Assembly: GCF_024362695.1 (NCBI RefSeq)
Contig: NW_026063250.1
Location: 434,001-498,000, forward strand
Length of the DNA: 64,000 nucleotides
Direction of reading: 5' to 3'
Origin: Pectinophora gossypiella
Lineage: Eukaryota; Arthropoda; Insecta; Lepidoptera; Gelechiidae
A model generated the notes under the pieces. It was not told where the DNA came from. It saw only the letters and a list, made by a program, of their open reading frames with translations, and did no database searches. Of this stretch, positions 42,960 through 54,642 are shown one piece after another. Each line of letters opens with the position of its first letter. Position 1 is the stretch's first letter. Made by a program: the position numbers and the translations under genes.

Positions 42960-43633
42960 ATGCCTGATGGATGCCCATGTATGGGTTGTTTGCAGGATGA
43001 GCTCACCTCAAAAGCATGAGCTCTAGAGAACATTAAAGTTGTGTTAAGTGTGCCAGTGCATTGTACCTTATCTAGTTAGTAGCTAGGTATTAGCTGGAAA
43101 TATTTTGTTCATAGATTTTGTGAAACTATAAGCTTAAATCACTTTATCATATTATCATATCATTAAATAGAAAAAAAATAGGTATGTATATTTTAATATA
43201 GTATAATGTTATTGTTAAGTTTATTCCATACCAAGTCTGTTAAAAAATCATAAGTAGGTATATGGTCTTCTTCTATCATATAGGTTGTGAGGTGGATGAC
43301 CAACCTCATAAACCCTGGTATCAAGGTTATTACTCAGCCACCAAAGTCCCCTGACATGGGTTTTGTAACAACCATGTATTTACATCGATAAGTAGTAACC
43401 GGGACCAATGGCTTAACATGCCATCGGAAGCACAATCGGGTGATCAGCCAGCCGTGTCCTAACTAACTGGGGATTACAAAGTAACTTTTGTGATATGGCC
43501 CCACCATGATTCAAGCTTTGGATCGTGACCCCAGCGATCAACGACTGGACCACAGAGGCTGAGACTACTTGGTTAAGTTAATGTTTTATTTAAACTATTT
43601 GATTTTAAATGTATAAATTTTAAATATAATAAA
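42960..43633 (+). other. Putative terminal exon and 3' UTR of the plus-strand gene
   Basis: Begins after a good acceptor ('tttgctttcag'). In phase with the previous exon it stops within three codons, leaving about 650 nt of untranslated sequence to AATAAA at 43628-43633. A SINE occupies 43282-43560. Confidence 0.35.
43282..43560 (-). repeat. tRNA-derived SINE, minus strand, nearly complete
   Basis: Minus reading starts 'agcctctgtggtccagtcg' (A-box-like), then 'gcttgaatcatggtgggg' (B-box-like), 'gcttccgatggcatgttaag', 'ccattggtcccggttacta', 'ccatgtcaggggactttgg' and ends 'catccacctcacaacct'. This gives the full order for the fragments at 11011 and 13495. The head is diverged enough that the pol III promoter may be inactive. 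Confidence 0.7.
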
Positions 43634-43862
43634 AAAGCTTATTTCTAAAAATATATCTTTTATTCTTTTAATCAAAATGTACAGTTAAATGACCTATGCA
43701 TGTTTTACCATATTTTGAGTAAGTAGGTATAAATGATAACCCTTGTAATTACACATAGGCACAACACATCTTCCACCCATTATTATTCCGATCAATAAAA
43801 AGAGAAGCAATATAGGTAGGTAGCAACATAATTCTATACCTACACATCCAAATAACAATATA

Positions 43863-44399
43863 CAGGGTGGCCCAGAAGTTCAGGTTCAAAATGAAAAATT
43901 AGAAAGAGGGGCTCATTAGCTACCAGAAACACCCCCATGTATGTTCAGCAATTATTTACGGTTAAGGAGATATGACCCATTTTGTACCTTTTTCTAGATT
44001 TTCTACCTCACTTCAGAAATAATCATTTTGTCGCTATCCCTTTCTTAATAATTATTTTATTTTACTTCACAACTATGCCTAAGTATGTGTACCGCTCAAT
44101 CAAAGATAAATCAAAGATTGTTACAGTTGTTAAAACTTCGCCGAAGAATAATAAACACATGAGATTGTCATGGACCCTGAAAGTATTTCTAAAAACTGCT
44201 CCATTTAATAGGCTTTTAGAAACATTAATAAAAAGTACCCTTAATACGGGCAAAAAACTAAGTAATTAGCCCTCATAGATTGCAAGACAGACAGATTTGA
44301 AGGAAAATTTGACATTCTCATACAATGTAGCTGCTACTTTCTAACGTTGTTAAAGGTGCCCAAAGACACATTTTCAATTAAAAGTAAATAAAAATCACG
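43863..44399 (+). mobile_element. Truncated DNA transposon end (CAGGGTGGCCC type)
   Basis: 'cagggtggcccagaagttca' resembles TIRs of Tc1/mariner-like elements and shares CAGGGTG with the 6161 element. The opposite end is missing: the sequence is cut at 44400 where satellite begins in mid-monomer. A 95-codon plus frame (43982-44269), rich in Lys and with no known domain, lies inside. Confidence 0.35.
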
Positions 44400-46720
44400 T
44401 TTTTTTTTCACCGGCGATAAAATTTGACCAAGATTTATAAATAGGTTTTGTGAAAAAAGAATCATTCCAGGTTCGATAGTTGCGCCAGGCCGTAGGGTGC
44501 CGACCTGATGCGGAGCAATTTTTAAAGATCAAAACGTATTTCCATACTTATTAAGACGTTCCGATTACACCCCCATACACGGTTTTTACCCTCGAGACAT
44601 TTTCTGGAAAACAAAATTTTGTATGGCGGCCATCTTGTGTTTCCGCCATTTTGATTTTTTTTCACCGGCGATTGGATTTGACCAAGATTTAAATAAGATT
44701 TGAGAAAGAAAATTTGTTTCAGGTGCGATAGTTTTGCCAGGCCGTAGGGTGTCTCCCTGATGCGGAGCAGGTTTTCAAGATCGAGTAGTATTTCCAAATT
44801 CTACTTGAGGTTTTGATCACACCTACTATACATCATTTTTACCCCCGAGGCATTTTCAGGAAAAACGAAAAATGTGTATGGCGGCCATCTTGTTTTTCCG
44901 CCATTTTGTTCTTTTTTTCACCGGCGATAAAATTTGACCAAGATTTAAAAAGGTATCGTGAAAACAAAAAAGTCCTAGGTGCGATAGTTTCGCCAGGCCG
45001 TAGGGTGTCTTCCTGATGCGGAGCAGGTTTTCAAGATCGAGTAGTATTTCCAAATTCTACTTGAGGTTTTGATCACACCTCCTATACATAATTTTTACCC
45101 CCGAGGCATTTTCAGGAAAAACGAAAAATGTGTATGGCGACAATCTTGTTTTTCCGCCATTTTGTTCTTTTTTTCACCGGCGATAAAATTTGACCAAGAT
45201 TTAAAAAGGTATCGTGAAAACAAAAAAGTCCTAGGTGCGATAGTTTCGCCAGGCCGTAGGGTGTCTTCCTGATGCGGAGCAGGTTTTCAAGATCGAGTAG
45301 TATTTCCAAATTCTACTTGAGGTTTTGATCACACCTCCTATACATCATTTTTACCCCCGAGGCATTTTCTGGAAAAACAAAATTTTGTATGGCGGCCATC
45401 TTGTTTTTCCGCCATTTTGATTTTTTTTCACCGGCGATAAAATTTGACCAAGATTTAAAAAGGTATCGTGAAAACAAAAAAGTCCTAGGTGCGATAGTTT
45501 CGCCAGGCCGTAGGGTGTCTTCCTGATGCGGAGCAGGTTTTCAAGATCGAGTAGTATTTCCAAATTCTACTTGAGGTTTTGATCACACCTCCTATACATA
45601 ATTTTTACCCCCGAGGCATTTTCAGGAAAAACGAAAAATGTGTATGGCGGCCATCTTGTTTTTCCGCCATTTTGTTCTTTTTTTCACCGGCGATAAAATT
45701 TGACCAAGATTTAAAAAGGTATCGTGAAAACAAAAAAGTCCTAGGTGCGATAGTTTCGCCAGGCCGTAGGGTGTCTTCCTGATGCGGAGCAGGTTTTCAA
45801 GATCGAGTAGTATTTCCAAATTCTACTTGAGGTTTTGATCACACCTCCTATACATCATTTTTACCCCCGAGGCATTTTCAGGAAAAACGAAAAATTTGTA
45901 TGGCGGCCATCTTTTTTTTCCGCCATTTTGTTTTTTTTTCACCGGCGATAAAATTTGACCAAGATTTAAAAAGGTATCGTGAAAACAAAAAAGTTGCAGG
46001 TGCAATAGTTTCGCCAGGCCGTAGGGTGTCTCCCTGATGCGGAGCAGGTTTTCAAGATCGAGTAGTATTTCCAAATTCTACTTGAGGTTTTGATCACACC
46101 TACTATACATCATTTCTACCCCCGAGGCATTTTCTGGAAAAACAAAATTTTGTATGGCGGCCATCTTGTTTTTCCGCCATTTTGATTTTTTTTCACCGGC
46201 GATAAAATTTGACCAAGATTTAAAAAGGTATCGTGAAAACAAAAAAGTTGCAGGTGCAATAGTTTCGCCAGGCCGTAGGGTGTCTCCCTGATGCGGAGCA
46301 GGTTTTCAAGATCGAGTAGTATTTCCAAATTCTACTTGAGGTTTTGATCACACCTACTATACATCATTTCTACCCCCGAGGCATTTTCTGGAAAAACAAA
46401 ATTTTGTATGGCGGCCATCTTGTTTTTCCACCATTTTGATTTTTTTTCACCCGCGATAAAATTTGACCAAGATTTAAATAGGTTTTGTGAAAAAAGAATC
46501 TTTCTAGGTGCGATAGTTTTGCCAGGCCGTAGGGTGTCTACCTGATGCGGAGCAGTTTTCCAAGATCTGGAAGTTTTCCCATACTCACCGAGAGGTCCCG
46601 ATCACACCCCCCATACATCATTTTCACCCCCCGACGCTCCTTCTGGGAGAACAATTATGTCAGTGAGTGAGTGAGTGAGTGAGTCAGTCAGTGGGTTTGC
46701 AGCTATATATAGTATAATAA
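44400..46720 (-). mobile_element. Helitron-like satellite element, copy E7 (3' end missing, homogenised monomers)
   Basis: About nine monomers entered at 'ttttcaccggcgataaaa', so the CTAG hairpin end is absent. From about 44750 to 46400 adjacent monomers of 254-256 bp are almost the same as each other (shared private 'aaaaaggtatcgtgaaaac' and 'agtatttccaaattctact'), and pairs repeat at about 510 bp. Monomers elsewhere in the window differ much more from their neighbours. Confidence 0.65.
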
Positions 46721-47807
46721 CTAGATGTCGCGTGGTTCGCTCGCAGCAAGCTGCTCGCGTGTCTTGTTTTCCCGCCATTTTTTTACCGCGATAGAATTTG
46801 ACCAAGGCTTGAATAGGTCTCGTGAAATCAAAAAAGTTCTAGGTGCTATAGTTTTGCCAGGCCGTAGGGTATCTCCCTGATGCGGAGCAGTTTTCCAAGA
46901 TGACGTTCCGATCATCAATTTTACCTCTGAGACATTTTCTGGAAAAACAAAAATTTGTATGGCGGCCATCTTGTTTTTCCGCCATTTTGATTTTTTTTCA
47001 CCCACAGTAGAATTTGACCAAGATTTAAATAGGTTTCGTGAAAAAAAATATTGTTCCAGGTGCGATAGTTTTGCCAGGCCTTAGGGTGTCTCCCTGATGC
47101 GGAGCAGTTTTCGAAAACCTGGAAGTATACCCGTACTCTACATGACGTTCCGATCAAAACCCTCATACATAATTTTTATCCCCGAGGCATTTTAAGGAAA
47201 AACTAAAAATTTGTATGGCGGCCATCTTGTTTTTCCGCCATTTTGATTTTTTTTCACTCACGATAGAATTTGATTAAGATTTAAATAGGTTCTGTGAAAA
47301 AATAATCGTTCCAGGTGCGATAGTTTTGCCAGGCCGTAGGGTGTCTCCCTGATGCGGAGCAGATTTGAAGAAAGAGAAGTGTCTCCATACTCAACAAGAC
47401 ACTCCGATTACACTCCCATACACAATTTTTACCCTTGAGACATTTTCCGGAAAAACTAAATTTTGTATGGCGGCCATCTTGTTTTTCCGCCATTTTGATT
47501 TTTTTTCACCCACAATAAAATTTGACCAAGATTTAAATAGGTTTTGCGAAAAAAAATTTGATCGAGGTATAATAGTTGCGCCAGGCCGTAGGGTCTCTCC
47601 CTGATGCGGAGCAGTTTTCCAAGATCTGGAAGTTTTCCCATACTCACCGGAAGATTTGGATCACATCCCCCATACATCATTTTTACCCCCCGACGCTCCT
47701 TCTGGGAGAACAACCCTGTCAGTGAGTCAGTGAGTGAGTGAGTCAGTCAGTCAGTGGGTTTGCAGCTATATATAGTATAATAATAATAATAATAATTATA
47801 ATAATAA
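46721..47807 (-). mobile_element. Helitron-like satellite element, copy E8
   Basis: Four monomers. The 5' junction tract is expanded to a long run of TAA units (47778-47807) compared with one or two in most copies. Confidence 0.6.
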
Positions 47808-47875
47808 CTAGATTTCGCGTGGTTCGCTCGCAGCAAGCTGCTCGCGTGTCTTTACCGCGATAGAATTTGACCAAG
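47808..47875 (-). mobile_element. Helitron-like satellite element, copy E9, left fragment
   Basis: CTAGatttcgcg head and the first bases of a monomer ('gatagaatttgaccaag'), interrupted by the LTR element. Resumes at 56174. Confidence 0.65.
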
Positions 47876-49210
47876 TGTAACGAAGCATTTCGGACCAACG
47901 AGCCTTGTAGCGACATCTAGTGGTTTCTTGCGATATAACGTTGTTTTTATATTTTACCCGCAGGAAATCACAGATGGCGCTGCAGGGTTATCGATGGGCC
48001 CGAATATTTTTAATTATTTTATTTTCTTCTAAATTTGGTATATTTAATTATCTGCAACATTTATTGAAATTATATTATAATTATATTGTTTAAATTTTGG
48101 GATCAAACAAGTCGATCGATTGTTGTCGTTGATTCGGCGAATTTATGGTTTGGTAGATTTTATTTTGGTTGGCAACATTGTTGGTTCTTGTGTCAGACTG
48201 ACAGCTGGCTGAGCGGAGAGACAGGTTATGGAAAGTGGGGACGTCGCGAGAGCGCCGGAGACTCCACTGCCGTAACAATAATGTGGGCAAATTAAAAGCC
48301 ACGATTTATCGGCGGCATCAAGAGCCGATGTCTCGATTTAAATAAACAACTTAACCGAGATGGTGAGTCCTCGCAATTCTTCGTGCATATTTTTGCACCA
48401 ACTTTGTGATAACCTCGAGGTCCTTGTTTTCAGCAACATCACTGAAATCCCATCGCCTAAGGTCCAGTGGGTGGGTTTAGGTTTCATCCGAGCGATGCCC
48501 AACTATCCCGGATGAACCTGTAAGTTATTTTCTTTGTTTTACACTCGTGAGTTGCCTTGCCACGCTGTCAGCTGAACCACATGCTAATCATTGCCATTCC
48601 TTGTTGCAGATGGGGTTTTTAATTGTTGTTTTTTCTTTAAGTTTTAACGATTTAAAGTTTTTAACGTCGAACGTTTTGCAAGTTTTAATCTAAGAAGAAG
48701 TTTATGATTGGATCAGACTATTTCCACAAATTTTGTGAATGAAGATTGCTACTGTTTTCTTCTGCGTTTGCAAGTTATTTCAAGCTTCATTTCGGCGGAG
48801 CTTGCCTTGGTTGTTTGCACGTCGAAGCTTCCCTTTGTGCGGCGCGCATGTGGATGTGCCGCGCCTCTCCTTTTGTCAACACACCGGATAAGGCCCGGTG
48901 AAGGTCTGCGAGGTTGACCGGTGGACGTGCAGCCCGCCAGCTGCGTAACAGTTGGCCCGCTGCGCCGCCATCGTCCAGCACGCCCTGGCCTGAGCCGGCC
49001 TCAACTCATCACCTGTACGGTATTCCGGAACGCCTCAGGTAGGCCTGATAGTCGGAGGTCCTCGAGTAAGTGAGGTGCCTACAAGGAGGACGGAAAGTTA
49101 TTTTAAAAACCTAGTGCTATCTTATGGTCATGTCACAGAGTGATACTTTACCTAACGGTCCACTAGTTTTCATTGAATTCCATTTTCTAAGTAAAAAACC
49201 TAGTGTTTCA
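47876..49210 (+). repeat. 5' LTR
   Basis: 1335 bp, TG...CA, next to a TGGCGCCC primer-binding site. Bases 47876-49083 match the 3' LTR with no difference noticed and no length change. From 49084 the sequence departs: the remaining 127 bp is only loosely similar to the 3' LTR. Alternative reading: the LTR proper ends at CTACA (49083), but then no target duplication is found. Confidence 0.75.
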
Positions 49211-49211
49211 G

Positions 49212-49219
49212 TGGCGCCC
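49212..49219 (+). promoter_or_regulatory. Primer-binding site TGGCGCCC
   Basis: One base after the 5' LTR. TGGCGCCC is the 3' complement of a lysine-type tRNA in many retroelements; only eight bases match, so the tRNA is uncertain. Confidence 0.5.
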
Positions 49220-49954
49220 TTCTTGGTGAAATTGTCGCTCTGTACAACCATTTTAGAATATAAGTGGTGTTGGCATAAACCTTAAGAATAAATTTTGTGA
49301 AAACAGTGTATTTTTTTTTTATTATTAAAAGTGATGGGATTTTGTGTGAATTGTTTGTGTTTTGTTTGCATCTTAGGTTAAGTTGTGTTTGTCTTAGCAT
49401 AAGTAAAGTTATAGGCCTCCTATTAGAGACCTAACTTAATTACCTATTTTGTTTTTTTTGTTCATTAAGTTTAAACCCAATTTATAACCTAAATGGTCTA
49501 GGGCTTATTGACATTTTTACAATTACATTTGTGTTTTTTTTTAACCTTTATATAGGTAAACTAGGGGTTAAAAGCAATTTTGAACATCTTTTGATGCTTA
49601 CTAGTTATTTTTTTAGATCAGTATTGAGTTATTTTTGCTAAAAATTTGGATAAGAAATATTCATATAGTTCTGCATTTTAATATTTATCCAACAATTAAA
49701 ATTTGTGAACATATAGGTAGGTATCTACTTTTTAAAATCAATTATTAACACTTTCTTAAAACATATAAAGGTAGTTTTTAATAACATTTATACCAGGACA
49801 TTGGTTAGAAATTTATATATTGTAACTTTGATTCATCATCATAATAGACAATTGTGCCGCTGCTTGGCAAACATTTTGCTTATTTGTTTTTGGAAATAAT
49901 TTTATAGAACTGTCTGTCAATAACAACTTTATTGAGAAATATATAGTAGTACAC
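49220..49954 (+). other. Leader without the expected gag N-terminus
   Basis: AT-rich and closed in all frames beyond short ORFs. A complete gag would need several hundred codons here for matrix/capsid sequence; none are seen. Confidence 0.5.
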
Positions 49955-50488
49955 TTGCTTTACAATCTTTATATAATTACAACAATATATTTACGTGACA
50001 AATTTGAAATTTTAATACATAATATTAGACCCATTTTTCGAGAGCAGTTAGCATTGCACGACATAGCTACGATAGCTGAATTAAAAGAAAAATGCCGGAA
50101 AATAGAATCTGCGCGACAAATGACACAACTGTTTGTCGAACCACCTAAGCAGTCTAGTTTAGACAATGATTTCGTTTATAAAGGCAAAGCAAAACCTATA
50201 ATGCCCGTCAGCGAATCCGCCGATGTTAGGGAAACGGAACAGGTCTCGGCAGTTGAGCCACCAATTCAGGCTCAAACTTTCAGGCAGCGTCAACCGCCAA
50301 GAAATGAAAAGCCTAGTAGTTATCCTAATACAAAATCTGCGGCTAACAAATTAGTTTTTTGTAAAAGATGTAAGGTGTCTACTCACTCAACCGCAAGGTG
50401 TAGGGACAAGACAGTCAAATGTTTTAAATGCGGTCATTTAGGGTTTACGGTGAGGTCGTGCCCAAAATGTAACAACCCAAAAAACTAG
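49955..50488 (+). pseudogene. Gag, C-terminal part with two zinc knuckles
   Basis: 177 codons with no ATG at the start (opens at TTG). Early sequence IHNIRPIFREQL and LKEKCRKIES looks like the end of a Gypsy capsid. It ends in two knuckles, CKRCKVSTHSTARC and CFKCGHLGFTVRSC, the nucleocapsid domain that binds element RNA. The upstream capsid is missing. The stop TAG at 50486-50488 follows directly on a slippery heptamer. Confidence 0.75.
50479..50485 (+). promoter_or_regulatory. -1 ribosomal frameshift site A AAA AAC
   Basis: In the gag frame the codons are ccA AAA AAC followed by TAG, the canonical X XXY YYZ arrangement. A -1 slip gives cta ggt tgc, which is open into pol without a stop. 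A potential stem CTCCATC (50513-50519) / GATGGAG (50530-50536) lies 27 nt downstream, further than the usual 5-9 nt. Confidence 0.7.
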
Positions 50489-53400
50489 GTTGCTCGGACA
50501 ATAACGCCGATCCTCCATCGAAGGTCGAAGATGGAGATTGGAAACAATGGTTACAGGTAGTAACTAATTATTTTAAGCTTAACAACGTAGCTTCCGTTTT
50601 GTTCGAGCCCAATGATGATGACGTTCGACCATATTTGAAACTTAATGTCCTGGATTTGACAATTTACGGGTTACTGGACTCAGGTGCAGCAATTTCAATT
50701 TTAGGTAATGGAGCACATACGTATTTTGAGTCATTAGGTTTCACAGTACAATCTGGTAAAAACACTAATGTAACTGTTGCGGATGGTTCTCAGTGTACCT
50801 CAATAGGATTTTTAATGTTGCCCATTACATTTAATGGAGTAACCAAAATTTTGAAATTTTTTATAATACCCAGTATTAAATTAAATGTTATTTTAGGCGT
50901 GGACTTTTGGCGGGCATACAATTTAATGCCAGAAATTTTCGAAAGTGTTTCCTACATGAAAGGTCCACAAATGTTTTTAGAAATGCCAGTCAACTCTATA
51001 CAAGCTTATGACAGTCTTCCCAGTGAACACAAAGAGTTAGCGGAGCTAATGATATCGAAATTTCATGACATTTCTTTTGAGCGCAAGGGTTTAGGTAGGA
51101 CGCATCTTACACAGCACGTCATCGACACTGGGGTTGCGCCACCGGTCAAGTGTAGACCTTATCCCATGTCACCGGAAAAGCAGAAGGAACTACATAAGGA
51201 GTTGGACAAGATGCTGGAGCTGGACGTTGTCGCCCCGAGCGAAAGTCCTTGGAACAATCCAGTCCTTATGGTTCCTAAAGCTGACGGTACATGGCGATTT
51301 TGTCTGGACTGCCGGAGGCTCAACTCTGTGACGAAAGGCGATGCTTATGCCATTCCTTACATACCCCAGATATTAAATAGCCTCAAGAATGCCAAATACA
51401 TCAGTTCTGTGGATTTTAAATCGAGCTTTTGGCAAATTCCACTCGACCCTAGCTCACAGGAGAAGACTAGTTTCACAGTGCCTGGTAGGGGGTTGTTTAA
51501 ATTTAAAGTTATGCCATTCGGCCTATGCGGAGCTCCTGCTCGCCAACAACGGCTCATGGACATGTTGTTTGGACACCCTTTCTGCAGTGACATAACTAAA
51601 GGCATGATATTCGTGTACATCGACGACATTATAGTAGTTGCTGAAGATCTAGAAACGCACATACTTCTTTTAAAACGGCTTCACGAAAGAATACAGAGCG
51701 CCAATTTAACAATCAACTTTGAGAAGAGCAAATTCTTCCGCAGCTCTTTGAAATATCTGGGATATGTAGTGGATGAGTTTGGACTTAGGACGGATCCCGA
51801 TAAGGTTCGTGCTGTCCTGGAGTTCCCGGTACCCAAAAATCCGAAAGAACTAAAAACCTTTCTAGGTGTTTGTTCTTGGTACCGTAGATTTATTAGGAAT
51901 TTCTCCACCATTGCGGCACCCTTACACGCTCTTACCAGCTCAAAAACCAAATATATCTGGAACCAAGACGCAGAAAACGCTTTTGATACATTAAAAACCA
52001 GTTTAGTCTCAGCTCCAATTTTAGCCTGCCCTGATTTTAGTAAACCATTTACAGTTCACTGCGATGCATCAAATTTTGGCGTAGGAGGTGTGTTAGCGCA
52101 GAATATTGATGGCCATGACCGCCCTATCGCTTATATCAGCAGATCCCTTAACAAAAACGAACGTAACTATAGTGCTACCGAAAGGGAGGCGTTAGCAGTT
52201 GTGTACGCGGTTGAAAAATTTGAACCATATTTAGGAAGTAGACCATTCACCGTCGTAACCGATCACGCTTCACTTAGGTGGTTCATGAATTTAGAGAATC
52301 CTACAGGACGCTTAGCTCGTTGGGGTTGTAGGTTATCCCAATTTAATTTTACGATTGAGCACAGAAAAGGGAAGGATAATGTCGTCCCTGATGCCCTCTC
52401 ACGATTGCTGCATGTGGATGCCATCGATGCTCCAAATGCAAGAACCGGTGATGAGTGGTATGATAAGGTTTTTTCTGGTTGTACGGCTTATCCCAAAAAT
52501 TATCCCAATTATCGCGTCGAAAATGGTACTCTACTACGATACAGCAAGGGTAAGTATGCCTTGACTCAGGAGTTTGATTGGAAGATTGTTGTGCCAAAGT
52601 CAAACCGTCTGCAGGTCATGTCCGAAAACCACGAACCACCGACCTCGGCACACCTCGGAGTGTTTAAAACGCACCGTAGGTTGTGTTTGAGGTATTTCTG
52701 GCCAGGAATGTACCGCGACGTGCTTGATTTTGTCAACAAATGCCGTATTTGTTCTGCTTATAAGCACAGGACCAAACTCACTCCTGGGATCATGGGTCAG
52801 CCTAAGCAGTGCTATAGGCCGTTTCAAGCTGTATCCGTAGATTTGGTAGGACCTCTTCCACGATCACGTTCGGGTTACATGCACCTTTTAGTAGTAACAT
52901 GCTGTTTTTCAAAGTACACCATGTTATTTCCACTTCGTCGAGCGACTAGTGCTGCAGTAGCTAAAAACTTTGAGAATTATGTGCTTCTAGCTCACGGTAT
53001 TCCTGAAACCGTAATTACTGACAATGGGGTTCAATTCACGGGATCAGAATTCAGTGGCCTTCTCAAGAAGTACAATATTCCACGAGTTCACTACGGGCCT
53101 AGGTATACGCCACAGATTAACATGGTGGAAAGGTACAACAAAACAGTCATGACAGCTGTTTCGTCTTATGTAGCTGACGATCATAGGACATGGGATCTAA
53201 ATTTATTTAAGGTGCAGTTTGCATTAAATAGTGCGGTGAACGAAACCACTGGGTTTAGTCCTTTCTTTTTAGTCCATGGCCGGGAACCGATTATTAACGG
53301 TTCCTTTTATAAAAACGACGATAGGGAATACGAGGTCTCTATGCCAAGGGACGAGTATGCGGGTGAATTTGGGGTCCTTCAGGATATCTTTAATAAGGTT

Positions 53401-53664
53401 CGGGTTAATATCGAGAAGGCTCACACGACGAACGCGAAGTACTACAACCTGCGACGCCGTAACGTTAATACTTTGCGCGAGGGTCAAGTAGTGTGGCGAA
53501 AAACGTACGTACAGAGTGACGCCGCAAGTTTTAAAGCCTCGAAACTTGCCCCAAAATATGAGCAGTGCGTAATTAAAAAGGTTTTATCGCCCTTGGTGTA
53601 CGATTTGGTTTCATTTGGTGGCAAGAACTTAGGTTCTTGGCATATAAAAGATTTAAAAATTTAA
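50486..53664 (+). CDS. Pol polyprotein: protease, RT, RNase H, integrase
   Basis: Open from the -1 frame at the gag stop; the long frame is counted here from 50599 (1021 codons). Protease LLDSGAAISILG near residue 25 (DSG active site). RT: KADGTWRFCLDCRRLN, MPFGLCGAPA and FVYIDDIIVV with YIDD near 340. RNase H: FTVHCDAS near 488, YSATEREALAVVYAVEK and TDHASLRW. Integrase: His-His-Cys-Cys zinc region ending NKCRIC near 715, then SVDLVGPL, TDNGVQF near 808 and NMVERYNK with the third acidic residue near 844. All catalytic motifs appear intact and there is no stop. Made only as a gag-pol fusion by frameshifting; no own ATG was found near the start. Lineage within Ty3/Gypsy not assigned. Confidence 0.9.
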
Positions 53665-54628
53665 TTTCCAAATTGCCCCGTGTTCCCCTAGTCATATTTT
53701 TTTTAAAAACATTTTACCGGCTTAGATCTTTGTTTTGGCTCAAATTTAAATTTACGTTTATAAAGAAAGTTACATAAATTATGTCTTTCTTGGTTAGCTT
53801 TAATAACATTTTGTTTATAGAAATATAAAACATTGGTGTGCTTACTTGTGTCGTAATAGACCTAGTAACAACCTTTTTATAACAAACACGTTTTATTTAT
53901 GTAGTCTTTTGATTTATAAAATCACTGGATTAACTAAGATTTTATAAATGTTTTATGTTTAATGTTTATTTTTAGTGTGTTTATGTGTGCGCTGATAAAG
54001 GCCCATGCACACTAGCGTTTGCAACGCAGCGTTTTTATGAACGCCCACTTTAGCGTTCCATATTTTTTTTGTATAGGCGATTATAGCCAACTATTTAATA
54101 TAGTTTTTCATGTTGCTCGTGACAACATTTTTTAGGCCTTATAGTAGCCATTTATTATAAATTAATTTTTACATAGGAAACCTCATTAGGTTGACTATTT
54201 TTTTTTTTTTGTTTTTCGACGGAGCGGGTAGTGACTCCTTAAATAAGCCTCTAACAACTGTTGTTTTGTTTTTGTCTTTGTCTTTAGAATTGGCGTATCG
54301 AGTGACACTAAGATAGTCGTCAGCTCATCAGGGGTATGAATGTGGGTGACACCCAGTGAAATGGATACTGGGTGCTACTTTATGAAAGAAGTGAAAGATG
54401 ATCAATGAATGGTGAAGAATAACAGGTCGGGGTAATTGTTGTGCTTAGGGTTGTGCTGTTTATATGTTTGAGTTGTGCTTCGTTACGTTTTTTTTTATAA
54501 ATTGTTTAGTTGTCTTGTCTTTTGTGGCAGATTTTTTTTTTAAATTTGATAAAATTTAGACTGGTTGTGCGCTCCAGGCTCTATGGCTGAGGGCAGCCGT
54601 GTTTCTCACCCAGTTCAAAACCTCTCGT
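53665..54628 (+). other. Non-coding 3' region of the LTR element
   Basis: No ORF of note, hence no envelope gene. Contains poly-T runs (54203, 54531). Confidence 0.6.
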
Positions 54629-54642
54629 GGGTAGGGGGGTAT
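54629..54642 (+). promoter_or_regulatory. Polypurine tract GGGTAGGGGGG
   Basis: Purine-rich block ending three bases before the 3' LTR, the expected plus-strand primer. Confidence 0.7.
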
